A DNA stretch of 64,000 nucleotides from Ottowia flava (GCF_008017535.1 NZ_VRUA01000010.1:1-64000), one strand, 5' to 3'. Shown: positions 33,526 through 42,300, counted from the stretch's first letter. The notes: a model not told the origin generated them from the sequence alone. Translations and numbers: made by a program.

Positions 33526-34722
33526 TTACTTCTTGATCAGCGGGCACTCGCTCTGCGCGCGCGGCATGAAGGACTCTTCGCCCGAGAACTTCTTGACCAC
33601 GGTGATCAAATCGTCCTTGTTCTTCATCTGCTCGGGCGTCTTCACTTCGGCGTACAGCATCTGGCGCATCAGGCGGCCGTCTTCACGGATGCGCGCCCCG
33701 GCGGTGTAGAAATCGGTGACGGGCGTTTCCTTCATCTGGGCCAGCACGGCCTTGGTGTCGGTCGTGCCAGCGGCCTTCACCGCTTTCAGGTAGTGCAGCA
33801 CCGCGCTGTAGACGTTGGCCTGCAGGTCGGTCGGCAGCTTGCCACCGTTGACCTTGCGAAAGCGCTCGGTCCAGGTGCGCGTGGCGGGCGATTCGTCCCA
33901 GTAAAAGCTCAGCACCAGCGGGAAACCCGCCGTGGTCTTGTTGCCCAGCGCAACCGCATCGGCGGTCGAGAACGAGAACGGGATCAGCCGTTGCTTGGTC
34001 TTGCGGATCTGGAACTCGTCGGCCTGCTTGATGCCGTTGAGCAAGTCGGTGCCGCCGCCGATCAGCGCCACCACGTCGGCCTTGGACGCCTGCGCCTGCA
34101 GCAGGTAGGAGCTGAAGTCGGTCGAACCCAGCGGGTAGCGCACCGCGCCCAGGAACTTGCCGCCGCCGGCCTCGATGGCGGTGCGCGCGGCTTTTTCCAT
34201 GCTGTGGCCGGCCGAGTAGTCCACGGTGATGAAGTACCAGGACTCGGGCTTGCCCTTGTAGGCGCCCTTGACCGTGATGTTGGAATGCGCGTAGCTGTCG
34301 GCGCCCCATTGCATGCCGTTGGCCGAGCAGGACTTGCCCGTGATGTCCAGCGTGTTCACGGTCGACACGACGATCTTGTTCTTTTCTTCGGCGAGCTTCT
34401 GCACCGCCAGCGCGACGCCGGAGTTGTAGATGTCGAAGATGGCGCCCACGCCTTCGGCGTCGTACCAGCGGCGCGCGATGGCCGAACCCACGTCGGGCTT
34501 GTGCTGGTGGTCGGCCGAAACCAACTCAATGGGCTTGCCCAGCAAGGAGCCGCCCGCGTCTTCGATCGCCAGGCGCGCGGCGGCCACGGCGCCAGGGCCG
34601 GTGATGCTGGAGTACGGGCCGCCCTGGTCGTTGAGGATGCCGATCTTGACCTGTGCCTGGGCCAAGCCGAAGGGCAATGCGGCGCACAAAGTGCTGGCCG
34701 CGAGCCAAGTGGTGAGTTTCAT
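33526..34722 (-). CDS. ABC-transporter periplasmic binding protein (LivK / Peripla_BP_6 type)
   Basis: 398 residues with a signal peptide (1-23, cleaved after LAQA). The mature protein has the branched-chain-amino-acid receptor fold: VKIGILNDQGGPYSSITGPG, AARLAIEDAGG, VGAIFDIYNSGVALAV, and WYFITVDYSAGHSMEKA. The ligand is probably an organic acid or aromatic compound rather than leucine, given neighbours for acyl-CoA formation and carboxylation. The ABC permease and ATPase genes are not adjacent. AGGAGA precedes the ATG. Confidence 0.9.
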   Translation of the reverse strand: MKLTTWLAASTLCAALPFGLAQAQVKIGILNDQGGPYSSITGPGAVAAARLAIEDAGGSLLGKPIELVSADHQHKPDVGSAIARRWYDAEGVGAIFDIYNSGVALAVQKLAEEKNKIVVSTVNTLDITGKSCSANGMQWGADSYAHSNITVKGAYKGKPESWYFITVDYSAGHSMEKAARTAIEAGGGKFLGAVRYPLGSTDFSSYLLQAQASKADVVALIGGGTDLLNGIKQADEFQIRKTKQRLIPFSFSTADAVALGNKTTAGFPLVLSFYWDESPATRTWTERFRKVNGGKLPTDLQANVYSAVLHYLKAVKAAGTTDTKAVLAQMKETPVTDFYTAGARIREDGRLMRQMLYAEVKTPEQMKNKDDLITVVKKFSGEESFMPRAQSECPLIKK

Positions 34723-34900
34723 GTGATGTCTCCTGGGTTGTGAATGGCGCGCTTCTCACAGAGCGCACTCGGGTCAAAGCTGGCCCTGCCTGGGCAGGGC
34801 GTCTTGAGGAAAAAAGCAGGTGGGGTGGCGTTGGCATGCGGCGCCTGCCACCACGCGGGCGGGCGTACGCGCCGCATCCGGTCAGGTCAGCGCCTTGGCC

Positions 34901-36505
34901 TCAGGCCTCGTCCTTCAGCAAACGGCGCAGCACCTTGCCCGAGCCCGTCGCGGGCAAGGCATCAATGAAGCGCACATGGCGCGGCACCTTGTAGGGCGCC
35001 ATGTTGTCGCGGCACCAGGCGACCAATTCGTCGGCCGTCAGGCTGGCGCCGGCCTTGGTGACGATGAAGGCCTTGACCACCTCGCCCTTCTCGGCATCGG
35101 GCTCGGCCAGCGCTGCCGCCTGGGCGATCGCAGGGTGTTTGATGAGGATGGTTTCGACCTCTTCCGGGAACACGCTGTAGCCCGACACCTTGATCATTTC
35201 CTTGGTGCGGCCGATGAAGGTCAGGTAGCCCTCGGCGTCCAGCTTGCCCATGTCGCCGGTCCAGACCCAGCCCTCTTTCAGCGTCTTGGCGGTGGCCTCG
35301 GGCTTCTTCCAGTAGCCCTTGAAGTTGCCGGGCGAACGCAGCGTGATCTCGCCCACTTCGCCGGCCGCTTTCTCAACGCCCGTTTCGGGGTCGACGATGC
35401 GGATGGTCACGCCCGGCATGGGCTTGCCGTGCGTGCCCCAGCGGATGGCGTCGTGCGGCATGCCGCTGTCCATGGTGTGCGTTTCGCTCAGGCCATACGC
35501 TGCTTCGTGCGAAATGCAAGGGCCGCGCGTGAACGCCTCCCACTGCCGTGCCAGCGCTTCGGTGAAGCTGATGCCAAAACTGGTGGTCGGGTTGCGCTGC
35601 AGGCTGCGCAGGTCAAAGCGCTGCGCGTCCGGCACCTGCATGCAGGCCACGTTCATGGGCGCGATGGAATACCAGTGCGTCACGCGGTACTGCGCGATGG
35701 CCTGCAGCACGGCGGCCGGGTCAAAGCGGAACAGCAGCACCTGCGTGGTGCCGGCGTAAATGGGCAGGTTGACGCCCATCAGCATGCCGGCGATGTGGTA
35801 CAGCGGTGCGATGGACAGCGCCAAGCTGTCTGGCGCCAGACCGAAGTTGCCCACGGTAACGCGGGTCTTGAACAAGGCGTTGCCAAAGCTCAGCATCGCG
35901 CCCTTGGGCAAGCCGGTGGTGCCGCTGGTGTAGGTCATCAGCGCGACGTCGTCCATGCCGATGGCGACGGGTGTGGGGCGCACGCCGGCTTGCGCGCCGG
36001 TGCGGGCGATCTGCAGCATGTCGCCACAGCCCAGCGGCAGCGGCGCGGGCGCGCCCTGGATTTCCGGCGGCACGGGCAAGTCGGGCTCGGGCGGCAGCAG
36101 CTCGCCGTAGCGCGCGGCCAGCACGTGGGTCAGCGCGGTGTCGCCCCGCACCTGCTCGACGATGGGCAGCAGGTTGTCGGCGGCGATGATCACACGCGCA
36201 CCCAGGTCGTCCAGCTGGTACTGCAGCTCGTGCGCCTTGTTCAGCGGGCCGCAGGGGCAGACGATGGCACCGATCTTCTGGATGGCGTGGTGCGCCACGA
36301 TGTACTGCGGGCAGTTGTTCATGAACAGCGCGACCGGGTCGCCCTGCGCCACGCCAATGCCTTGCAGATGCGCGGCCAGCGCATCGCTCCAGTCGTCCAG
36401 CTCGCGCCAGGTGATGACGCGGCCGTACCAGATGACGGCGGCCTGGTCAGGACGTTGGCGGGCGTTGGCGCGCAAGTATTCGTGCAGGGGCTGATCGGCG
36501 GACAA
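34901..36505 (-). CDS. AMP-dependent acyl-CoA synthetase/ligase
   Basis: 534 residues of the ANL superfamily, activating a carboxylic acid to its CoA thioester with ATP. P-loop TYTSGTTGLPKG (191-202), AYGLSETHTMD, WTGDMGKLD, GRTKEMIKVSGYSVFPEEVE (the A8 hinge) and the catalytic lysine in GSGKVLRRLL at the end. TTG at 36505 is chosen because GGAG lies 6 nt before it and the reading upstream runs into the operator; an ATG at 36568 would add 21 residues. Divergent from a TetR gene, with two operator repeats between. Confidence 0.9.
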   Translation of the reverse strand: MSADQPLHEYLRANARQRPDQAAVIWYGRVITWRELDDWSDALAAHLQGIGVAQGDPVALFMNNCPQYIVAHHAIQKIGAIVCPCGPLNKAHELQYQLDDLGARVIIAADNLLPIVEQVRGDTALTHVLAARYGELLPPEPDLPVPPEIQGAPAPLPLGCGDMLQIARTGAQAGVRPTPVAIGMDDVALMTYTSGTTGLPKGAMLSFGNALFKTRVTVGNFGLAPDSLALSIAPLYHIAGMLMGVNLPIYAGTTQVLLFRFDPAAVLQAIAQYRVTHWYSIAPMNVACMQVPDAQRFDLRSLQRNPTTSFGISFTEALARQWEAFTRGPCISHEAAYGLSETHTMDSGMPHDAIRWGTHGKPMPGVTIRIVDPETGVEKAAGEVGEITLRSPGNFKGYWKKPEATAKTLKEGWVWTGDMGKLDAEGYLTFIGRTKEMIKVSGYSVFPEEVETILIKHPAIAQAAALAEPDAEKGEVVKAFIVTKAGASLTADELVAWCRDNMAPYKVPRHVRFIDALPATGSGKVLRRLLKDEA

Positions 36506-36572
36506 GCGTGTCTCCAGACGGTGGGGCGCAGGCACAATGCGCTGGCGCCCATGCTGTTGTTGGCGCAATATA

Positions 36573-36609
36573 TACCGTTCGGTAGAACAATGCTACCCTT
36601 CGGTAGAAC
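36573..36609. promoter_or_regulatory. Double operator in the ligase-TetR intergenic region
   Basis: TACCGTTCGGTAGAAC at 36573-36588 and TACCCTTCGGTAGAAC at 36594-36609 are direct repeats 21 bp apart (two helical turns). The first contains the perfect inverted repeat TACCG/CGGTA. It overlaps the AT-rich ATATATAC where divergent promoters would be. Binding by the adjacent TetR protein is inferred. Confidence 0.65.
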
Positions 36610-36625
36610 CTGAGCGACAACCCAC

Positions 36626-37282
36626 GTGAAAACCCTGAAGCCCCGCGCCGCCAGCGCCAGCGGCCGCCAGAAGGCGGCCACCGCCGGCACCGACGCCAAG
36701 CGCGAACGCATCCTGGCCACGGCCGAACGCTTGTTCCACGAGCAGGGCTATGCGCAGACGACGATGGAGCAGATCGTCAGCGCGCTGGGCGTGACCAAGC
36801 CCTACGTCTACTACTACTTCCGCAACAAGCAGGAGATCTTCGAGACCCTGTCCTGGGCGCCTGCGGTCGACTGCTTCACCAGCATGGACTTCGCGGCAGA
36901 CGACGCGCGCCCCGCGCACGAGAAGGTGATGGACGGGCTGGAGCGGCTGATCCGCGCCACCATCTCGCACCACCCGGCAGCGTTTTTCTTCTACCGCGAG
37001 CCGCAGGTGTACCGCCCGGAATACCGCGCCGCGCAGAAAAAGGTGGCCGACCATTTCTACGAGCAGCTGTGCGCGCTGCTGGAACAGGGCCGACGCGAAG
37101 GCCACTTCGACTTCGACGAAACCCGCGTGACGGCCCAGGCCGCATGCAGCCTGCCCGGCTTTCTGTATCACTGGTACCGCCCGGACGGGCGCCTGTCACC
37201 TGAGGAGATGGTGGCTGAGTTGACTGGCCTGGCCGGTCGCGTGCTGGGTTTGCGCGCCACGCCGCGCGCCCGATCCGACTGA
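36626..37282 (+). CDS. TetR-family transcriptional regulator
   Basis: 218 residues, GTG start. N-terminal helix-turn-helix (about 25-70): RERILATAERLFHEQGYAQT, MEQIVSALGVTKPYVYYYFR, NKQEIFE. The C-terminal ligand domain is all-helical. The pair of operator repeats directly upstream suggests that it represses itself and the divergent acyl-CoA ligase, with the acid or its CoA ester as inducer. The long basic N-terminal tail (1-24) is unusual but common in this order. Confidence 0.9.
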   Translation: MKTLKPRAASASGRQKAATAGTDAKRERILATAERLFHEQGYAQTTMEQIVSALGVTKPYVYYYFRNKQEIFETLSWAPAVDCFTSMDFAADDARPAHEKVMDGLERLIRATISHHPAAFFFYREPQVYRPEYRAAQKKVADHFYEQLCALLEQGRREGHFDFDETRVTAQAACSLPGFLYHWYRPDGRLSPEEMVAELTGLAGRVLGLRATPRARSD

Positions 37283-37300
37283 ACCGCGAGGCCGCCCTGC

Positions 37301-37306
37301 GACAAT
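37301..37306 (+). promoter_or_regulatory. -10-like hexamer 8 nt before purU
   Basis: GACAAT followed by CGCGGCCC and the ATG, identical to the string before rpe. No Shine-Dalgarno, so leaderless translation is possible. Confidence 0.4.
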
Positions 37307-37314
37307 CGCGGCCC

Positions 37315-38163
37315 ATGTCACACACCTATGTTCTCACCCTGTCGTGCCAGGATCGGCGCGGCATTGTTCACGCGGTCACCGGTTTCCTGCTGGAGCGCGG
37401 CGGCAACATCGAGGAAGCTGCCCAGTTCAACGACGCCGACAGCGGCCTGTTCTTCATGCGCGTGCAATTCAGCTGCGATGAGCCCTCGGCCGACGCGCTG
37501 CGCGCCGCCCTGACGACGTTCGCCGAGCCCTTTGGCATGACCTGGGGCCTGCACGCCAAGGGCGCGCCGATGCGCACCGTGATCTTCGTCAGCCGCGAGG
37601 GCCATTGCCTGAACGACCTGCTGTTCCGCTGGAAGTCGGGCCTGCTGCCGCTAGACGTCCGCGCCATCGTCAGCAACCACCGCGACTTTTATCAGCTGGC
37701 GGCCAGCTACAACGTGCCCTTTCACCACATCGCGATGACCAAGGGCAACAAGGCGCAGGCCGAGGCGCGTCAACTGGAAATCATCGAAGCCGAGGGCGCC
37801 GAGCTGGTGGTGCTGGCGCGCTACATGCAAATCCTGTCGGACGACATGTGCCGCCAGTTGGCCGGGCGCGCCATCAACATCCACCACAGCTTTCTGCCCA
37901 GCTTTAAGGGCGCCAAGCCGTACTACCAGGCGCACGACCGCGGCGTGAAGCTGATCGGCGCCACCGCGCACTATGTGACGGCCGATCTGGATGAGGGCCC
38001 GATCATCGAGCAGGACGTGGCGCGCGCCGACCACACCGATACGGTGGAAGACCTCACCGCGCGCGGGCGCGACACCGAAAGCCAGGTGCTGGCGCGCGCC
38101 GTCAAATGGCACAGCGAGCACCGCGTGTTGCTGAACGGACACAGCACCGTCATCTTCCGCTGA
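37315..38163 (+). CDS. purU: Formyltetrahydrofolate deformylase
   Basis: Hydrolyses 10-formyl-THF to formate and THF, balancing one-carbon pools. 282 residues: N-terminal ACT domain (about 5-80, YVLTLSCQDRRGIVHAVTGF) and a C-terminal formyltransferase-like domain with RTVIFVSREGHCLNDLL, VLARYMQILSDDMC and the catalytic INIHHSFLPSFKGAKPYYQA. Convergent with yggS. Complete and ordinary. Confidence 0.96.
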   Translation: MSHTYVLTLSCQDRRGIVHAVTGFLLERGGNIEEAAQFNDADSGLFFMRVQFSCDEPSADALRAALTTFAEPFGMTWGLHAKGAPMRTVIFVSREGHCLNDLLFRWKSGLLPLDVRAIVSNHRDFYQLAASYNVPFHHIAMTKGNKAQAEARQLEIIEAEGAELVVLARYMQILSDDMCRQLAGRAINIHHSFLPSFKGAKPYYQAHDRGVKLIGATAHYVTADLDEGPIIEQDVARADHTDTVEDLTARGRDTESQVLARAVKWHSEHRVLLNGHSTVIFR

Positions 38164-38194
38164 CCGATCCGCGGCGGCCGGCCCTGCGCCGGCC

Positions 38195-38887
38195 TCAGCC
38201 CTTGGGCGGGCGCGTGCCGAAGATGGCCGAGCCGACCCGCACCAGGGTCGCGCCGGCGGCAATCGCCGGCTCCAGATCTGCGCTCATGCCCATCGACAAA
38301 GTGTCCAAGCCCAGTCCAGCGGCATTCAATTGGTCAAACAGGGCTTTGGCCCTGGAGTGAATTGCGCGGGCAGCTATCAAATCTGAAGTGATGTCGGGAA
38401 TGGTCATCAACCCGCGCAGCCGCAGCCGTGGCAGCTGCGCAACGGCCCGGGCCAGCGCCAGGGCGTCGGCCGGCGCCACGCCGGATTTACTCGGACCGCC
38501 GTCGATGTTGACCTGGATGCACACGTTCAGCGGCGCCAGCGCTTCGGGCCGCTGCTCGGACAGCCGCTCGGCGATCTTCAGGCGGTCGACGGTGTGCACC
38601 CAGTCGAAATGCTCGGCGACGACGCGCGTTTTGTTGCTTTGCAGCGGGCCGATGCAGTGCCACTGCAGGGGCAGGTCGCGCAGGGCGGCGATCTTGGCGA
38701 CCGCCTCCTGGACGTAGTTTTCGCCAAAGGCGGTCTGCCCCGCCTCCCAGGCGGCACGCACGGCGTCAGCGCCCCACGTCTTGGACACCGCCAGCAACGT
38801 GACATCTTCCACGTTGCGCCCGGCAGCGGCACAGGCTGTGGCGATACGGGCACGGACGTGTTGGAGATTACCCTCGATCGTCGTCAT
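38195..38887 (-). CDS. yggS: PLP homeostasis protein YggS family
   Basis: 230 residues of the PLP-binding alanine-racemase-like fold. PLP lysine K36 in LLAVSKTWGA; FGENYVQEAV, WHCIGPLQSNKTRVV, LNVCIQVNIDGGPSKSGV, LRGLMTIPD, LSMGMSADLEPAI and VRVGSAIFGTRP. The segment 168-188 (SDLIAARAIHSRAKALFDQL) is encoded by an R1-like sequence yet is in register with the family, so the repeat may have replaced rather than lengthened the region. Divergent from pilT, as in many proteobacteria. Confidence 0.95.
   Translation of the reverse strand: MTTIEGNLQHVRARIATACAAAGRNVEDVTLLAVSKTWGADAVRAAWEAGQTAFGENYVQEAVAKIAALRDLPLQWHCIGPLQSNKTRVVAEHFDWVHTVDRLKIAERLSEQRPEALAPLNVCIQVNIDGGPSKSGVAPADALALARAVAQLPRLRLRGLMTIPDITSDLIAARAIHSRAKALFDQLNAAGLGLDTLSMGMSADLEPAIAAGATLVRVGSAIFGTRPPKG
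38324..38386 (-). repeat. R1 repeat inside yggS
   Basis: Minus strand reads CAGATTTGATAGCTGCCCGC, GCAATTCACTCCAGGGCCAA ... ATTGAAT. It encodes about residues 168-188 without changing protein length much. Confidence 0.65.
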
Positions 38888-38944
38888 AATGCCTGGAGCG
38901 TATCAAACTGCAACCACCCCTTTTTCAGGTTTACGAGAGGCACC

Positions 38945-39988
38945 GTGGACATCACGCAACTGCTGGCGTTCAGCGTCAAAAACAAAGCATCCGACCTTCA
39001 CCTGTCGGCTGGGCTGCCCCCCATGATCCGTGTGCACGGCGACGTGCGCCGGCTGAACGTGGACCCGCTGGACCACAAACAGGTCTTCGCGATGCTCTAC
39101 GACATCATGAACGACACCCAGCGCAAGGTGTACGAAGAAAACCTGGAGGTGGACTTCTCGTTCGAGATTGAAGGCCTGGCGCGCTTCCGCGTCAACGCCT
39201 TCAACCAGAACCGCGGCGCCGCAGGCGTGCTGCGGACCATTCCCAGCAAGATCCTGACGCTGGAGCAGCTGAACGCGCCCAAGATCTTTGGCGACCTGGC
39301 GCTCAAGCCCCGCGGCCTGGTGCTGGTGACGGGCCCCACGGGCTCGGGCAAGTCGACCACGCTGGCGGCCATGGTCAACCACCTCAACGAGATGGAATAC
39401 GGCCACGTGCTGACGGTGGAAGACCCGATCGAATTCGTGCACGAATCCAAGAAGTGCCTGATCAACCAGCGCGAAGTCGGCCCGATGACCCACAGCTTCT
39501 CCAACGCGCTGCGCTCCGCCCTGCGGGAAGACCCGGACGCGATCCTGGTGGGCGAGATGCGCGACCTGGAAACCATCCGCCTGGCCATGACCGCCGCCGA
39601 AACCGGCCACTTGGTGTTCGGCACGCTGCACACCTCGTCGGCCGCCAAGACCATCGACCGGATCATCGACGTGTTCCCGGCCGAAGAAAAAGAAATGGTT
39701 CGCGCGATGTTGTCCGAATCGCTGCAGGCCGTCATTTCGCAGACGCTGTGCAAGACCAAGGCCGGTGACGGCCGCGTCGCCGCGCACGAGATCATGATCG
39801 GCACGCCCGCCATCCGCAACCTGATCCGCGAAGCCAAGGTGGCGCAGATGTACTCCGCCATTCAGACCGGCAACGGCGCCGGCATGCAGACGCTGGACCA
39901 GAACCTGACCGAGATGGTCCGCCGCAACATCATCAGCCCGGCTGAGGCGCGCGGCAAGGCGAAGATCCCCGAGAACTTCCCCGGCTGA
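38945..39988 (+). CDS. pilT: Type IV pilus retraction ATPase PilT
   Basis: 347-residue hexameric ATPase that depolymerises type IV pili for twitching motility. GTG start at 38945 (VDITQLLAFSVKNKASDLHL is the normal N-terminus). Walker A GPTGSGKSTT (130-139), Asp box HVLTVEDPIEFVH, Walker B DAILVGEMRD, His box TGHLVFGTLHTSSA and the PilT-specific PAIRNLIRE near the C-terminus. Its TGA abuts an R1 copy. pilU follows after 100 bp. Confidence 0.97.
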   Translation: MDITQLLAFSVKNKASDLHLSAGLPPMIRVHGDVRRLNVDPLDHKQVFAMLYDIMNDTQRKVYEENLEVDFSFEIEGLARFRVNAFNQNRGAAGVLRTIPSKILTLEQLNAPKIFGDLALKPRGLVLVTGPTGSGKSTTLAAMVNHLNEMEYGHVLTVEDPIEFVHESKKCLINQREVGPMTHSFSNALRSALREDPDAILVGEMRDLETIRLAMTAAETGHLVFGTLHTSSAAKTIDRIIDVFPAEEKEMVRAMLSESLQAVISQTLCKTKAGDGRVAAHEIMIGTPAIRNLIREAKVAQMYSAIQTGNGAGMQTLDQNLTEMVRRNIISPAEARGKAKIPENFPG

Positions 39989-40050
39989 TTTCAAGCAATA
40001 TCGGCCGGCTGCGCTACAGTCATCTGCGCGGCCAGCTACCGAAACAATAG
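39988..40050 (-). repeat. R1 repeat between pilT and pilU
   Basis: Minus strand reads TTTCGGTAGCTGGCCGCGCA, GATGACTGTAGCGCAG, GGCCGATATTGCTTGAAAT; used as the reference copy. Its end touches the pilT stop codon. Across copies the pattern is (T)TTGATAGCTGSYCGCGCAG, then RTG.CTGTAGCGC, then GGCCGATTT....TTGAAAT. Confidence 0.9.
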
Positions 40051-40088
40051 CATTTGCGGTTCATTGAAGCCGCAGGAAGGCCCCGACC

Positions 40089-41225
40089 ATGGAACGCGAT
40101 CAGGCCAGCAAGTTCATCAACGACCTGCTCAAGCTGATGCTCACCCGCAAGGGCAGCGACCTGTTCATCACCGCCGACTTCCCGCCCGCCATCAAGGTCG
40201 ACGGCAAGGTCACCAAGGTGTCGTCGCAAAACCTGAGCTCGGGCCACACGCTGGCGCTGGTGCGCGCGGTCATGAACGACAAGCAGGCCGCCGAGTTCGA
40301 GCGCACCAAGGAGTGCAACTTCGCCATCTCGCCGGCCGGCATCGGGCGTTTCCGCTGCAACGCCTTCGTGCAGCAAGGCCAGATGGGCATGGTGATGCGG
40401 GTGATTCCGCAGGAACTGCCGACCATCGACACGCTGGGCATGCCGCAGATCCTGAAGGACGTGGCGATGAGCAAGCGCGGCCTGACCATCCTGGTGGGCG
40501 CGACCGGCTCCGGTAAATCGACCACGCTGGCCGCCATGGTGGACTGGCGCAACGTCAATTCGCAGGGCCACATCATCACGGTGGAAGACCCGGTCGAATT
40601 CGTGCACCCGCACAAGAACTGCATCGTCACGCAGCGCGAAGTCGGCCTGGACACCGAAGACTGGGAAGCCGCGCTGAAGAACACGCTGCGCCAGGCACCC
40701 GACGTCATCCTGATGGGCGAGATCCGCGACCGCGAAACCATGGAGCACGCCGTGGCCTTCGCCGAAACCGGGCACCTGTGCCTGGCCACGCTGCACGCCA
40801 ACAGTGCCAACCAGGCGCTGGACCGGATCATCAACTTCTTCCCCGAAGAGCGTCGCCAACAGCTGCTCATGGACCTGTCGCTGAACCTGCGCGCCCTGGT
40901 GTCGCAGCGCCTGATCGGCAAGCAGGATGGCAAGGGCCGCACCGCGGTGGTGGAGATCATGCTGAACTCCCCACTGATTTCCGACCTGATCTTCAAGGGC
41001 GAAGTCGGCGAGATCAAGGAAATCATGAAGAAGAGCCGCGAGCTCGGCATGCAGACCTTTGACCAAGCGCTGTTCGACGCGTTCGAAGACAACCTGATCA
41101 GCTACGAAGACGCGCTGCGCAACGCCGACTCGGCCAACGACCTGCGCCTGCAGATCAAGCTGACCAGCAAGCGCGCCAAGTCGCTGGATCTGGCCGCCGG
41201 CACCGAGCACCTGCAGATCGTCTGA
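40089..41225 (+). CDS. pilU: PilT-like accessory retraction ATPase PilU
   Basis: 378 residues. Walker A GATGSGKSTT (near 137), HIITVEDPVEFVHPH, Walker B DVILMGEIRDRE and His box TGHLCLATLHANSANQAL. It is distinguished from PilT by KGSDLFITADFPPAIKVDGK at the N-terminus and a longer, divergent C-terminus without AIRNLIRE. PilU works with PilT for forceful retraction. Co-oriented with pilT across an R1 copy. Confidence 0.96.
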   Translation: MERDQASKFINDLLKLMLTRKGSDLFITADFPPAIKVDGKVTKVSSQNLSSGHTLALVRAVMNDKQAAEFERTKECNFAISPAGIGRFRCNAFVQQGQMGMVMRVIPQELPTIDTLGMPQILKDVAMSKRGLTILVGATGSGKSTTLAAMVDWRNVNSQGHIITVEDPVEFVHPHKNCIVTQREVGLDTEDWEAALKNTLRQAPDVILMGEIRDRETMEHAVAFAETGHLCLATLHANSANQALDRIINFFPEERRQQLLMDLSLNLRALVSQRLIGKQDGKGRTAVVEIMLNSPLISDLIFKGEVGEIKEIMKKSRELGMQTFDQALFDAFEDNLISYEDALRNADSANDLRLQIKLTSKRAKSLDLAAGTEHLQIV

Positions 41226-41313
41226 TCCGGCGGCAGTGGCCGCATAGCGTGCGCGGCCATGTGTGGTCGCTGCTGCGGCGTCCGAGTCTGCCTCGGCGCG
41301 CAGAGCGCACTCC

Positions 41314-41319
41314 TACAAT
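41314..41319 (+). promoter_or_regulatory. -10-like hexamer 7 nt before the dehydrogenase gene
   Basis: TACAAT then GGCCGCC and the ATG at 41327. No Shine-Dalgarno; the expected start site coincides with the ATG. Confidence 0.45.
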
Positions 41320-41326
41320 GGCCGCC

Positions 41327-42244
41327 ATGAACACCGACATCCACGCCAAGACCTACGAGCCCACCCCCGCGCGCCGCGTTGCCTTTCTGGGCCTCGGCGT
41401 GATGGGTTTCCCGATGGCCGGCCATCTCGCGCTGGCAGGACACGACGTCACGGTCTACAACCGCAACGCCAGCAAATCGGAAGCCTTCTGCGCACGCCTG
41501 AAAGGCGCCGGGAAGGTGAAAAGCGCTGCCACGCCGGCGGAGGCCGCGCAGGGCGCGGAGATCGTGTTTTGCTGCGTCGGCAACGACGACGATCTGCGCT
41601 CGGTCGTGCTGGGCGAGACCGGCGCGTTTGCCGGCATGGCACCGGGCGCTGTGTTCGTGGACCACACCACGGCGTCGGCCACGGTGGCGCGCGAGTTGGA
41701 CGAGATCGCCCGCGCGCGCGGCCTGCAGTTCATCGACGCCCCGGTGTCGGGCGGCCAGGCCGGCGCGCAGAACGGCTTGTTGACCGTCATGTGCGGTGGC
41801 GACGCGGCCACGTTCGAAGCGGTCAAGCCGGTGGCCATGGCGTTTTCGCGCGCCTTCACGCTGCTGGGCCCGAGCGGCGCCGGCCAGCTGGCCAAGATGG
41901 TCAACCAGATCTGCATCGCCGGGCTGGTGCAGGGGCTGTCGGAAGCGGTGGCCTTTGGCCAGCGCTCGGGCCTGGACATGGACGCCGTGCTTCAGGTGAT
42001 CGGCAAGGGCGCGGCGCAAAGCTGGCAGATGGACAACCGCGGCCCGACGATGGTGCAGGACAAGTTCGACTTCGGCTTTGCCGTCGACTGGATGCGCAAG
42101 GACCTGGGCCTGGTGCTGGACGAAGCCAAACGCAACGGTGCGCGCCTGCCGGTCACCGCGCTGGTCGACCAGTTCTACGCCGACGTGCAGCAGATGGGCG
42201 GCGGGCGCTGGGACACGTCCAGCCTGATCAAGCGCCTGCGCTGA
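41327..42244 (+). CDS. 3-hydroxyisobutyrate dehydrogenase-family NAD(P)-binding oxidoreductase
   Basis: 305 residues of the beta-hydroxyacid dehydrogenase family. Dinucleotide motif FLGLGVMGFPMAGHL (20-34), substrate-binding DAPVSGGQAGAQNG, and the catalytic lysine in GQLAKMVNQICIAG. The exact substrate (3-hydroxyisobutyrate, tartronate semialdehyde or glyoxylate) cannot be read. ATG at 41327 is chosen because the TACAAT box lies immediately before it. A strong terminator follows. Confidence 0.9.
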   Translation: MNTDIHAKTYEPTPARRVAFLGLGVMGFPMAGHLALAGHDVTVYNRNASKSEAFCARLKGAGKVKSAATPAEAAQGAEIVFCCVGNDDDLRSVVLGETGAFAGMAPGAVFVDHTTASATVARELDEIARARGLQFIDAPVSGGQAGAQNGLLTVMCGGDAATFEAVKPVAMAFSRAFTLLGPSGAGQLAKMVNQICIAGLVQGLSEAVAFGQRSGLDMDAVLQVIGKGAAQSWQMDNRGPTMVQDKFDFGFAVDWMRKDLGLVLDEAKRNGARLPVTALVDQFYADVQQMGGGRWDTSSLIKRLR

Positions 42245-42265
42245 GCGCGTCGGCTTGCCAACAAA

Positions 42266-42290
42266 AAAAAGGCGCTCAGGGCGCCTTTTT
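42266..42290. terminator. Bidirectional rho-independent terminator
   Basis: AAAAAGGCGC-TCAGG-GCGCCTTTTT, a perfect stem with A-run and T-run, between the dehydrogenase gene and the convergent dolP unit. It should work in both directions. Confidence 0.9.
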
Positions 42291-42300
42291 GTTTGACCGA

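Noticed and set aside
34780-34800. Hairpin GCCCTGCC/GGCAGGGC after the acyl-CoA ligase gene as a terminator
   Set aside because: The stem is good but it lies about 100 bp on the far side relative to a T-run and next to the binding-protein start; direction and function cannot be decided.
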